A DNA stretch of 44,860 bases, taken from the NCBI GenBank assembly GCA_041676705.1, contig JBAYRL010000012.1, forward strand, positions 1-44,860. Reading direction: 5' to 3'. Numbering within the stretch: position 1 is the first letter of the stretch; the number at the start of each line of letters is the position of its first letter. This document shows, in pieces, positions 8,889-16,516 of the stretch. Source of the DNA: Acidimicrobiia bacterium (GTDB lineage Bacteria > Actinomycetota > Acidimicrobiia > Acidimicrobiales > SKKL01). The position numbers were made by a program, and so were the translations under genes. The notes under the pieces are model-generated. The model was not told the origin of the DNA and did no database searches. It saw only the letters and a program-made list of their open reading frames with translations.

Positions 8889-9176
8889 TTACTTGACGAT
8901 GGCCAACACATCACGGGCGTTGAGAACTAATAGTTCTTCGCCATCGATTGAAACTTCGGTACCGCCATACTTTGAGTACAAGACGGTGTCTCCCACAGAG
9001 ATGTCCATGGGCAAACGATCGTTGTCATCGCCAAATCGGCCTGGGCCGACGGCTAGAACTTCGCCTTGTTGTGGCTTTTCTTGCGCTGTGTCGGGGATAA
9101 CCAATCCACTAGCGGTTTTTTCCTCTGATGGACCAGGCTTTACAACAATCCGGTCTTCGAGGGGCTGCAATTTCAT
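8889..9176 (-). CDS. groES: 10-kDa co-chaperonin GroES
   Basis: Lid of the GroEL chamber, 95 aa, normal length. It shows the family start KLQPLEDRIVVKP, the mobile loop region EEKTASGLVIPDTAQEKPQ (about 19-37) and the ending ARDVLAIVK. ATG at 9176 is preferred over an in-frame TTG at 9179 because GGAGG is six bases upstream of the ATG. It is the first gene of groES-groEL and the nearest target of the two CIRCE-like dyads. Confidence 0.97.
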   Translation of the reverse strand: MKLQPLEDRIVVKPGPSEEKTASGLVIPDTAQEKPQQGEVLAVGPGRFGDDNDRLPMDISVGDTVLYSKYGGTEVSIDGEELLVLNARDVLAIVK

Positions 9177-9197
9177 CAAACGCCTCCATTAGGGCAC

Positions 9198-9224
9198 TTA
9201 GCAGTCTCACCTTGCGACTGCTAA
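9198..9224 (-). promoter_or_regulatory. CIRCE-like operator 1 (predicted HrcA site)
   Basis: A perfect inverted repeat TTAGCAGTC-N9-GACTGCTAA ends 21 bases before the groES start. The HrcA operator CIRCE is TTAGCACTC-N9-GAGTGCTAA. Architecture and spacing are identical here, but position 7 of each arm is changed (C to G, with the matching G to C in the other arm), so the dyad stays perfect. HrcA repression of groESL is established for this element in other bacteria; its use here is inferred. Confidence 0.85.
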
Positions 9225-9245
9225 CGATAGACGCTTGACATACAA

Positions 9246-9272
9246 TTAGCAAACAGCCCTGGCGACTGCTAA
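9246..9272 (-). promoter_or_regulatory. CIRCE-like operator 2 (predicted HrcA site)
   Basis: TTAGCAAAC-N9-GACTGCTAA is a second copy with one arm identical to operator 1 and the other diverged at two bases. The dyad centres are 48 bp apart. A candidate groESL promoter on the - strand (TTGCTA, 17 bp, TATCGT) lies between and over the two dyads. The rest of the gap up to 9357 shows nothing further. Confidence 0.75.
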
Positions 9273-9357
9273 CGAATTTTAGCTACCTGCCGAGCCGAAA
9301 AACCCAGCTCAGCGCTTTCGCCACTAACGACGACCCTAGCGCGGCTATCCAAACTTT

Positions 9358-10368
9358 TTAGGTCACCACCAGCCGCAAGTTAGGTTCAGCCCCGACATCT
9401 AGTCCAGATGGACCATCAATCAAGTAGCGGTGCCAGCCAGCCGCAGCCACCATGGCAGCGTTATCGGTGCACATTTCGCGGCTTGGAAGATAGGCCTGCA
9501 AGCCCTCCTCCACACACACCGAAAGCAACCGCTCACGCAACCATGAGTTGGCGGCCACACCGCCAGCTAAACAGAGGGCCTTTGCACCTACCTCGACCGC
9601 TGCGCGACGCGCTTTGGTGACCAATAGGTCAACAACTGCTTCTTGAAAAGCAGCCGCCACGTCTTCAGTTGCTACCTCGGGGTTCTTCCGCACGTAGTTG
9701 ACGACCGATGTCTTCAAGCCACTGAAAGAAAAAACGTTGCCATCGTTTAACATCGGTCGTGGGAATTTCACAATCGAGGCGTCACCCTCGCCCGCCAGTT
9801 TGTCAATAACGGGACCACCTGGATAACCCAAACCCAAGTAGCGGGAGACTTTGTCGAAAGCTTCGCCCGCAGCATCATCCTGGGTTTCACCCAACAGCGA
9901 ATAGCTACCATCTTCTTGCCAATGCACCAACATAGTGTGGCCACCTGAAACCAATAGCACCACCGCTGGCAACTCAAAGTCGGGTTCGTCTAGAAACGCG
10001 GCGTGCATATGGGCTTCAAGATGATTAACCCCCACAAAAGGGACATCCCAAACCATAGCTAAGGCCTTTGCCGAGCTGACCCCAACCAACAGCGCCCCTA
10101 CCAACCCTGGCCCCATGGTGGCTGCCACCAAGTCAATATCTTTGGCCTCAACCCCTGCTGACAACATGGCTTCGGCAATTACCGGGGTGATTAACTCGAC
10201 ATGGGCCCGGCTGGCTATTTCGGGCACTACCCCACCGAAACGAGCGTGTAGATCAACTTGGCTTGATACCACCGACGACAACACTTCGCGACCACCACGT
10301 ACCACCGCTGCCGCGGTTTCATCACAGGAAGTTTCGATACCTAGAACCACCAGTTCCCGGCCACTCAT
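9358..10368 (-). CDS. tsaD: tRNA N6-adenosine threonylcarbamoyltransferase TsaD
   Basis: Transfers threonylcarbamoyl to A37 of ANN-decoding tRNAs (t6A), in complex with TsaB and TsaE, whose genes are in the same operon. It has 336 aa, the usual length. It begins with LGIETSCDETAAAVV, carries the metal-binding pair H116/H120 in NHLEAHMHAAF, and has VSGGHTML and the C-terminal LAGGVAANSWLRE of the Kae1/ASKHA fold. Its ATG overlaps the rimI stop by four bases (ATGA), so it is translationally coupled to rimI. Confidence 0.97.
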   Translation of the reverse strand: MSGRELVVLGIETSCDETAAAVVRGGREVLSSVVSSQVDLHARFGGVVPEIASRAHVELITPVIAEAMLSAGVEAKDIDLVAATMGPGLVGALLVGVSSAKALAMVWDVPFVGVNHLEAHMHAAFLDEPDFELPAVVLLVSGGHTMLVHWQEDGSYSLLGETQDDAAGEAFDKVSRYLGLGYPGGPVIDKLAGEGDASIVKFPRPMLNDGNVFSFSGLKTSVVNYVRKNPEVATEDVAAAFQEAVVDLLVTKARRAAVEVGAKALCLAGGVAANSWLRERLLSVCVEEGLQAYLPSREMCTDNAAMVAAAGWHRYLIDGPSGLDVGAEPNLRLVVT

Positions 10369-10937
10369 ACTGCCAACCTCTCAAACTCGGTACCCACACG
10401 GTCGACTCGCACCACGTCGCCCAAGGAACGCTCAATATCTTCTAGTTTTGCTTCGTATTCAACCGTATCCACGTCGTTAGCCCACATGATCAAGGCGTCT
10501 TCTCCGGTGGCTTGGTAATAGCCTTTGCGGATACCAGCATCTTCAAATCCGAATCGTCGATACAGCGCCTGGGCACCAACATTGGCCACCCGCGCTTCTA
10601 AGGTTAGGTGTTTGGCGCCGTGGTCGATGGCTGTTTTCACCAGCACCAAGAACACCCTAATTCCCACGCCTTGACGCTGATATTGCGGATCGACAGCCAC
10701 CGTAGTCACATGGCCATCCTCGGCGGCGAACATCAAACCGGCGTAGCCCACCACGGCCTCATCGGTGCGGGCCACCAAATAGATGCGGCGGTCTTCAGGC
10801 ATCGCCAATTCACGTCGATAAAGCTGATACGACCATGGCCTTGGGTAAACCTTTTCTTCAATCTCAAGCACAGCTTTAAGATGCCGGCGTCGCATCGGCG
10901 AAACTCGAAGCGATCGAAGGGCCCGGGCCGTGTTCAT
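10365..10937 (-). CDS. rimI: Ribosomal protein bS18 N-alanine acetyltransferase RimI
   Basis: GNAT-fold N-acetyltransferase that modifies the N-terminal residue of S18, 190 aa. The acetyl-CoA pyrophosphate loop is QRQGVG (about 87-92), followed by the conserved LEARVANVGAQALYRRFGF block with E114 and Tyr126 in the usual RimI positions. I choose the ATG at 10937 because it overlaps the tsaB stop as ATGA; an in-frame ATG at 10958 would overlap tsaB by 25 bases. It has a C-terminal extension of about 35 residues. Its place between tsaB and tsaD is the common actinobacterial order. Confidence 0.92.
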   Translation of the reverse strand: MNTARALRSLRVSPMRRRHLKAVLEIEEKVYPRPWSYQLYRRELAMPEDRRIYLVARTDEAVVGYAGLMFAAEDGHVTTVAVDPQYQRQGVGIRVFLVLVKTAIDHGAKHLTLEARVANVGAQALYRRFGFEDAGIRKGYYQATGEDALIMWANDVDTVEYEAKLEDIERSLGDVVRVDRVGTEFERLAV

Positions 10938-11632
10938 TTGCCTTCTCGAGTGGTCCAATTAATCTCGGCGTCGGGTAAACGCAGGTAGAGCGGTTCAAGC
11001 TCCCAAGGATTAACCCAGTCTTCCCGCATGGCACGAGCATGGGCCAAGCGCACCAAGGCGGTAGCACGCGGGTAGGCCAAGCCTTCTTTAACCACCTCAA
11101 CCTTTGAAACTTGGTCCAAGATTTCTCGGTATCTTATAGCCCCGTCGCCCACCGCCAGGCACTCTTCTCCACGGGCCTGCAGCTCGCCGGCTAGATCATC
11201 AGGTGAAGTCACAATAGGCTCTGTCAAGCGCTGAATTCCGCCCGGCACCTGGCGATACAGAGCGTAATAAACCTCGGACCGCCGTGCGTCGATCACAGCC
11301 GCGATGAGCTTCGGTGAAAAACGCACCGGAAACGCCACTAAATCGAGGCTGCTAATACCAATCATGGGCACCCGCAGAGCGAAAGCAATAGCTTTTGCCG
11401 AGGCAATGCCAACCCGAAGACCGGTGAAAAGTCCGGGCCCGATGTCAACGGCCACCACGCTGATTTCATCTAGGTCAATTCGAGCTTGGCGGCGAATAAA
11501 ATCGATGGCGGGCGTGAGAGTTTCGGCATGGCGTTGACCTCGCGACGAATGCGCCGAAGCCAGCACCCCTTCATTCCCGCCAATCGCGGCTCCCACCTGG
11601 ACAGTAGCGGTATCAATTCCCAAGATGAGCAC
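10934..11632 (-). CDS. tsaB: tRNA threonylcarbamoyladenosine biosynthesis protein TsaB
   Basis: Scaffold partner of TsaD in t6A formation, 232 aa. It begins LILGIDTATVQVG and has the family block VVAVDIGPGLFTGLRVGIASAKAIAF (about residues 59-84). It is related to TsaD but lacks the metal histidines, as expected. The start is GTG at 11632, overlapping the tsaE stop by one base (TAGTG). Confidence 0.95.
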   Translation of the reverse strand: MLILGIDTATVQVGAAIGGNEGVLASAHSSRGQRHAETLTPAIDFIRRQARIDLDEISVVAVDIGPGLFTGLRVGIASAKAIAFALRVPMIGISSLDLVAFPVRFSPKLIAAVIDARRSEVYYALYRQVPGGIQRLTEPIVTSPDDLAGELQARGEECLAVGDGAIRYREILDQVSKVEVVKEGLAYPRATALVRLAHARAMREDWVNPWELEPLYLRLPDAEINWTTREGK

Positions 11633-12126
11633 TACTGGTCTCCTTCAACAATCCAAGGTGCTAATGCCGCCACATAATTCGGCTGGCGTTTCTGCCAATC
11701 CAAACCGGTAAACCGTAGGCTGATGTGGCGCTCATCGTCGTCGTCACCCAAACGCAATTCGATTTCTAAGACCGCTAAGGGCAACTCGGTTCGAATGGCA
11801 TCGCCCCATTCGATCACTGTTACTGATGAGCGATCGTCGATTAATTCGGCTAAGCCAACATCGAACACTTCGAGGTTGGAATCGAATCGATAAACATCTA
11901 GGTGATGAAGCATTAAGCGGCCCTGATATTGCCGAGCCAACGTAAAGGTGGGACTGGTAATAGGGTCGGTAATGCCAAGGGCCCGACCAAAGCCCTGGGT
12001 GAAGGTAGTTTTACCAGCGCCCAAGTCGCCCGCTAGTAAAATAACGTCACCGCCTTCGGCCAATTCGGCCAACACAGCCGCCGCCTCTTGAGTTTGGGTA
12101 GCCGAAGCGGTGCGAAGCAAAATCAC
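11632..12126 (-). CDS. tsaE: tRNA threonylcarbamoyladenosine biosynthesis ATPase TsaE
   Basis: P-loop ATPase required for turnover of the TsaB-TsaD complex, 164 aa. The Walker A motif is GDLGAGKTT (33-41). The family motifs ITSPTFTLARQY and HHLDVYRF follow, then VIEWGD. The start codon is GTG at 12126 with only a weak upstream ribosome site (AGGGAACGG, somewhat distant). It is the first of the tsaE-tsaB-rimI-tsaD overlap chain. The 75-base gap to the P1-peptidase gene shows no clear terminator. Confidence 0.95.
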   Translation of the reverse strand: MILLRTASATQTQEAAAVLAELAEGGDVILLAGDLGAGKTTFTQGFGRALGITDPITSPTFTLARQYQGRLMLHHLDVYRFDSNLEVFDVGLAELIDDRSSVTVIEWGDAIRTELPLAVLEIELRLGDDDDERHISLRFTGLDWQKRQPNYVAALAPWIVEGDQ

Positions 12127-12201
12127 TGAGAACCGTTCCCTAACTAGCGACTGTAAACACGTACAAGGATGGCTTTTATGTTATCCGCCGAAGAGCCCTG
12201 G

Positions 12202-13074
12202 TCATCGCTTAGCGAGCGAACGAACTGCTTCCGCCACCACCGTGGCGGCCAGTTCTCGGACCGCCGCGACACCTACAGGCACAGTGCCAGTGGCTGCCGC
12301 TACGAAGGCGTCACCGTCAGACGCTGTGTGCACGGGCGCTAACGAGCGTGCCAAACCATCGTGAGCACTTTGGGCCACCAGATGGCACTCGGCCTTGGTG
12401 AGCTTGGCATTGGTGACCACCGCACCGATAGTGGTGTTCCCAAACGGAAGTTTAGGTGTGTCCTCCAGCCAACCAGCGGCTTCTAAATCTGTAACGTCAA
12501 CCCCAGCGCTGGCCCCCTCAAGTGGGTCACCCAAAGCATTGACGGCCACCAAAGACGCCACGACCAAATCACCATGTTTACGAACCGAGCCAACCAATCC
12601 ACCCGGCCGCGCTGCCGTCCAGCCTCGCCATTTACCAATGGTGGCACCAGTACCTGCACCGACCGATCCAAGCTGCACCGGACCAACGTTGGCGTTAAGC
12701 GACGCTTGGTAGCCTGACTCGGCGTTGGGCCGTATCGACGCATCGCCGACAGCTAGATCAAAAAGGCTTAGAGCGACCACGATCGGTACCCGAGCCACGA
12801 CCACCGGAAAGCCGCGCCCGCTTTCTTCTAGATATCGCACCACCCCATCAGCCGAGGCCAACCCAAAAGCGGAACCGCCGCTTAAAACGATCGCATCAAC
12901 GTTCGCCACCGTCCGCAGCGGGTCAAGTAAGGCGAACTCGCGGGTGGCGGGTGCCCCACCTCGGACTTCTCCTGAGGCCACGGTTCCTTCAGGCAGAATG
13001 ATAACGGTGCAGCCAGTACGGGCTTCTTCATCGGTCCAATGGCCGACTTGGACACCTTCTATCTCGGTAATCAT
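12202..13074 (-). CDS. P1-family (S58/DmpA-like) peptidase
   Basis: Self-processing N-terminal-nucleophile hydrolase of the DmpA/BapA/NylC group, 290 aa. Members include L-aminopeptidase/D-esterase and nylon-oligomer hydrolase, so the substrate cannot be fixed from sequence. Family blocks are VQVGHWTDEEARTGCTV near the N-terminus, VLSGGSAFGLASADGV (63-78) and GSVGAGTGATIGKW. The probable autocleavage site is N213-T214 in FGNTTIGAVVTNAKL, where the Thr becomes the catalytic nucleophile of the small subunit. It starts 19 bases after the alr stop, in the same direction, so it is likely in the alr operon. Its link to D-alanine metabolism is only positional. Confidence 0.88.
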   Translation of the reverse strand: MITEIEGVQVGHWTDEEARTGCTVIILPEGTVASGEVRGGAPATREFALLDPLRTVANVDAIVLSGGSAFGLASADGVVRYLEESGRGFPVVVARVPIVVALSLFDLAVGDASIRPNAESGYQASLNANVGPVQLGSVGAGTGATIGKWRGWTAARPGGLVGSVRKHGDLVVASLVAVNALGDPLEGASAGVDVTDLEAAGWLEDTPKLPFGNTTIGAVVTNAKLTKAECHLVAQSAHDGLARSLAPVHTASDGDAFVAAATGTVPVGVAAVRELAATVVAEAVRSLAKR

Positions 13075-13093
13075 CGCGGACCTTCAGCCTTGA

Positions 13094-14215
13094 TCAACGT
13101 GAGCGCCCACCCTGATAGCGACGAACCACTCGGTTTCCGAACCCGCACATCACCTCATAGGGAATGGTGTCTAGCCAGCGTGCCCAATCTTCTAGGGTAA
13201 TCTGCGCTGAATCTTGATGTCCCAGCAGTACCACTTCGTCACCCGCGAAAACCTCATCATCACCACAATCGACCATCAATTGGTCCATGGTGATATTGGC
13301 AATAATCGGACGCGGCCGACCGTTTATTAGTACGTAACCACCCGCCCGACTAAGCGAACGTCTAACACCATCGGCGTAGCCAACCGGAACCGTGGCCACG
13401 TTAGTATCGCGGTCACAAATGTAATTCAGACCATAGGAAATACCTTCTCCGGCCTTAACCCTCTTGGTGTAGGAAACCTGAGAACGAAGGCCCATAGTCG
13501 GTCGCAGGTCGAACCGCGACGTCGACTCGACCAACGGTGAAACCCCGTAGGTACCTATACCAGCCCTTACCATGTCGAAATGGCTTTGGGGATGTGCTAA
13601 CGCCCCAGCCGTATTGGCCGCATGGCGAAGCGGCGGAGTGATGCCATTGGTTTCTAATTCCCGTAGCACATCGCTATACCGCTCCAATTGCACTTTGGTG
13701 AAGGGATGGTCGGTTTGGTCGGCCACGGCTAAGTGGGTCCAAACACCTTCTAGGTTCAAATTAGGGGCCGCCATAATGGCCTTGGCCCGCACCAGCGCTT
13801 CGCTCGGCTCAACCCCAACTCTGCGCATGCCGGTGTCTACCTTTAGGTGCACATCTAGATGATGGCGTTCTCCATGAGCGATTTTTTGGGCCGCGGACAC
13901 CCCTTCTCGGGAGTACAAGGTAACCCTAAGGTCATATTGTGCCGCCTTGGTGAGAGCCCCGTAGCTCGGTTCACTCAACACCAAGATGGGAACGGCCAGG
14001 CCCGCTTTGCGCAGCGTCACGCCTTCTTCAACATGTGCTACGGCAAGCCATTTGGCACCCGCGTCCACCGCCACGGAAGCCACTGGCACCGCACCATGAC
14101 CATAGGCATCGGCCTTTACCACCACACAAAGCGCGGCTGGCGCAACCAAACCTTTAAGTTCTCGTACGTTGTGAGCAATGGCGCCTAGATCAACGTCAAG
14201 CCAAGTTGTTGGCAT
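13094..14215 (-). CDS. alr: Alanine racemase
   Basis: PLP enzyme interconverting L- and D-alanine for peptidoglycan, 373 aa. The PLP lysine is K34 in VVVKADAYGHG. The second catalytic residue is Y261 in ISYGLNY, and LKVDTGMRRVG and PVGYADGVRR are also present. It lies between the CBS-domain gene and the P1-peptidase gene on the same strand and in the usual actinobacterial neighbourhood of acpS, nnr and tsaE. Confidence 0.97.
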   Translation of the reverse strand: MPTTWLDVDLGAIAHNVRELKGLVAPAALCVVVKADAYGHGAVPVASVAVDAGAKWLAVAHVEEGVTLRKAGLAVPILVLSEPSYGALTKAAQYDLRVTLYSREGVSAAQKIAHGERHHLDVHLKVDTGMRRVGVEPSEALVRAKAIMAAPNLNLEGVWTHLAVADQTDHPFTKVQLERYSDVLRELETNGITPPLRHAANTAGALAHPQSHFDMVRAGIGTYGVSPLVESTSRFDLRPTMGLRSQVSYTKRVKAGEGISYGLNYICDRDTNVATVPVGYADGVRRSLSRAGGYVLINGRPRPIIANITMDQLMVDCGDDEVFAGDEVVLLGHQDSAQITLEDWARWLDTIPYEVMCGFGNRVVRRYQGGRSR

Positions 14216-14286
14216 CTTTAGGAATATCCTTCATGCCAAAGTGGTGTTTCTTTGCGCCGCCTTTGGCTAATAAATTTCTGAAAACC

Positions 14287-14748
14287 TTATTCGTCGGCCA
14301 GCATGCCACGCAGCAGGTCGCTACGCGACACTATGCCCACCAGCGCCCCGGCGTCTACCACTGGTAACCGGGCCACACGCCGGTCGTGCATCAAAGTTGC
14401 GGCTTCACCCACGGTGGCGGAAACATCAACAGTCACCGCTGGCTTGCTCATTACCTGTTCCACCCGAGAGCTCAGCGCTTTAGCCAGGTCGTCATCGAAA
14501 CCGCGTTGCTTAAACTCGAAAGAGCCGGCCAGAAACGAAATTACAGTGGGAAAATGCAGGCGGCTCTCTTTCACTATCAAATCACCGCTTGAGATCACAC
14601 CCACTACCGCACCGGACTCGTCTAGAACCGGGGCACCGTTAATGTTGTGTTCCACCAAAGCGCGCATAACAGACCCAACATCTTCGCCTACTTCGAAGCT
14701 CACCACATTGGTGTTCATTACTTCTCGCACTGGGGTTTGCGCTGCCAT
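14287..14748 (-). CDS. Protein with two CBS domains
   Basis: 153 aa made almost entirely of a CBS pair. The first domain begins VREVMNTNVVSFEVGEDV and the second begins VEQVMSKPAVTVDVSATVGEAATLM. The two are joined by a spacer (about residues 60-95) rich in aromatic and charged residues. CBS pairs bind adenosine nucleotides and act as energy or ligand sensors, but no effector domain is attached. It starts 8 bases after nnr ends, so it shares that operon. The target is unknown. Confidence 0.9.
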   Translation of the reverse strand: MAAQTPVREVMNTNVVSFEVGEDVGSVMRALVEHNINGAPVLDESGAVVGVISSGDLIVKESRLHFPTVISFLAGSFEFKQRGFDDDLAKALSSRVEQVMSKPAVTVDVSATVGEAATLMHDRRVARLPVVDAGALVGIVSRSDLLRGMLADE

Positions 14749-14756
14749 CTGGCTCC

Positions 14757-16109
14757 TTAGATCTGCGAAAGAACAACTGGTAGACAGTCTATGAGATCGC
14801 TGGCGATGAGCCCGTCTCGATAGCCCAAAGCACCAGCGCGCCCATGCAAGTGTGCGGCGGCTGCGGCGGCCGAAGCCGGTTCCAGGCCACGCGCGATTAG
14901 GGCTACTAACATGCCCGCCAACACGTCACCGGTACCAGCAGTTGCCAGACGTGCGTCGCCTGAAGACACCACGAAAGCACCCCCGGACGGTCGCGCCACC
15001 ACGGTATTGGGCCCTTTCAACAACACGATTGCCCCGGATTCCTTGGCTAATCGCCGCGCTGCGGCCAAGCGATCATGCCCAGGGGCCTCCCCCATCAGGT
15101 GCGTGTATTCACCGTCGTGGGGAGTAAGAATGGTGGCCGCGCCTCGGTCACGCATTATTTCGAAAGTTTCATCTTCCAGCGCGCCCAAGCCGTCGCCATC
15201 GACCACGACTGGTAAGACCGACGCTGTCAGGAGACGAGCGATTTCTCGGCGCAGCTCTGGCCCGCGACCTAAACCCGGGCCAACCAAAACCGACTTGAAG
15301 CGTGTCAACTCTTTGGCTACGCGTCCACCCCACCCCACCGGAGATAACGGCCAGCCGACCGCCTCAGTTGGCCGAGCCGGATCGGCTTCTACCCCCGGGG
15401 CCGACACCCGAACGTATCCCGCCCCACATCGTTGCGCGGCTCGAGCAACCAGATGAGAAGCGCCCATCATGGTAGGTGAACCGGCCACAATCCAGACCGC
15501 GCTTTGCCATTTATGCGAATCACTAGGTCGGGTAGTTAACCAGGCGGCGACATCGGCGTCGGTTATCTTCCACGCTTGAGCCCGACTGGCATCAAGGCCG
15601 ATATCGGCTACTTCTACCTCGCCAGCTAACTCCCGTCCATCACCTTGTAGCAGCCCCGGTTTGTACGCTTGAAACGTTATAGTTCGGTCAGCTTTCAAGA
15701 CCCCTGGGTTGGCTTCTCCGCTTAGCCCATTAACTCCCGATGGTAAATCGACAGCCAGTACTGGGATCTGTCGTGAAACAACCGGGGCTACAAACCCAGG
15801 TCGGGCTCCGGTGCCAAGCACCGCATCGATGACTAAATCGGCGTGGCGAATTTCTTTGGGCAGCTCACCCAAATGATGAATCGTGATGCTGGCACCTTGG
15901 CTGGACAAAACTTCAGCAGCATATTCACCGTCACGGCCATTGTTGCCAGGACCGACCAAAACTACAATCCGCTGGCCGTAGACCCCGCCCAACATTGCTT
16001 TGGCCGCTCGTGCAGTGGCATAGCCAGCCCGTGCGATCAGCACGTCAGTTGAAACCGGCGCTTCGGCGTCGATGGCCGTCATCTCTTGTGGCGTAACGAT
16101 GGGAGTCAT
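14757..16109 (-). CDS. nnr: Bifunctional NAD(P)H-hydrate epimerase / ADP-dependent dehydratase
   Basis: Repairs hydrated NAD(P)H: the N-terminal YjeF domain epimerises NAD(P)HX and the C-terminal ribokinase-like domain dehydrates the S form using ADP. 450 aa from the ATG at 16109, which overlaps the acpS stop as ATGA; a longer frame to 16166 would overlap acpS by 61 bases. Domain 1 shows VGPGNNGRDGE (52-62) and VDLPSGVNGLSGE. Domain 2 shows ILTPHDGEYTHLMG, VLLKGPNTVVA and the catalytic ATAGTGDVLAGM. Confidence 0.95.
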   Translation of the reverse strand: MTPIVTPQEMTAIDAEAPVSTDVLIARAGYATARAAKAMLGGVYGQRIVVLVGPGNNGRDGEYAAEVLSSQGASITIHHLGELPKEIRHADLVIDAVLGTGARPGFVAPVVSRQIPVLAVDLPSGVNGLSGEANPGVLKADRTITFQAYKPGLLQGDGRELAGEVEVADIGLDASRAQAWKITDADVAAWLTTRPSDSHKWQSAVWIVAGSPTMMGASHLVARAAQRCGAGYVRVSAPGVEADPARPTEAVGWPLSPVGWGGRVAKELTRFKSVLVGPGLGRGPELRREIARLLTASVLPVVVDGDGLGALEDETFEIMRDRGAATILTPHDGEYTHLMGEAPGHDRLAAARRLAKESGAIVLLKGPNTVVARPSGGAFVVSSGDARLATAGTGDVLAGMLVALIARGLEPASAAAAAAHLHGRAGALGYRDGLIASDLIDCLPVVLSQI

Positions 16110-16474
16110 ATGGCGATCACCGTAGCTTGAGCCACCAAATCGGTGTGCGACAACGAAAGCAACCAACCTGAGACACCGTGTTCAGTGGCCACCATCGCTC
16201 CACGATTGTGTAGTTGAAGGCTGGGCCGCCCGCTTTGGCCGTCGCGCACCACCTCAATATCAGCCAACGGGATGCCGCCTAAGCCCAATCCCAGCGCTTT
16301 CAAAGTGGCTTCTTTGGCTGCGAAGCGCACCGCTAAACGCTGGGTAGGGTCGTGCTGTTGATTGGCGTAAGCCACCTCAGCTTCGGAAAACAGTCGGTTT
16401 ACTAGCGTTGGCCGCCGTGCCAAGACACGTCGAAAACGCTCAATATCGACTAGATCAACACCTAGTCCGATCAA
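16106..16474 (-). CDS. acpS: Holo-[acyl-carrier-protein] synthase
   Basis: Transfers 4'-phosphopantetheine from CoA to apo-ACP, 122 aa, usual size. Mg2+ and CoA-binding residues are in the two family motifs: IGLGVDLVDIERF (D7) and RFAAKEATLKAL (E55). It sits between glmS and nnr and overlaps nnr by four bases. Confidence 0.96.
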   Translation of the reverse strand: MIGLGVDLVDIERFRRVLARRPTLVNRLFSEAEVAYANQQHDPTQRLAVRFAAKEATLKALGLGLGGIPLADIEVVRDGQSGRPSLQLHNRGAMVATEHGVSGWLLSLSHTDLVAQATVIAI

Positions 16475-16516
16475 CTAGCTTCAGGCTCCGCAGCCGAGGT
16501 AGTGGGCTCCATCCGG

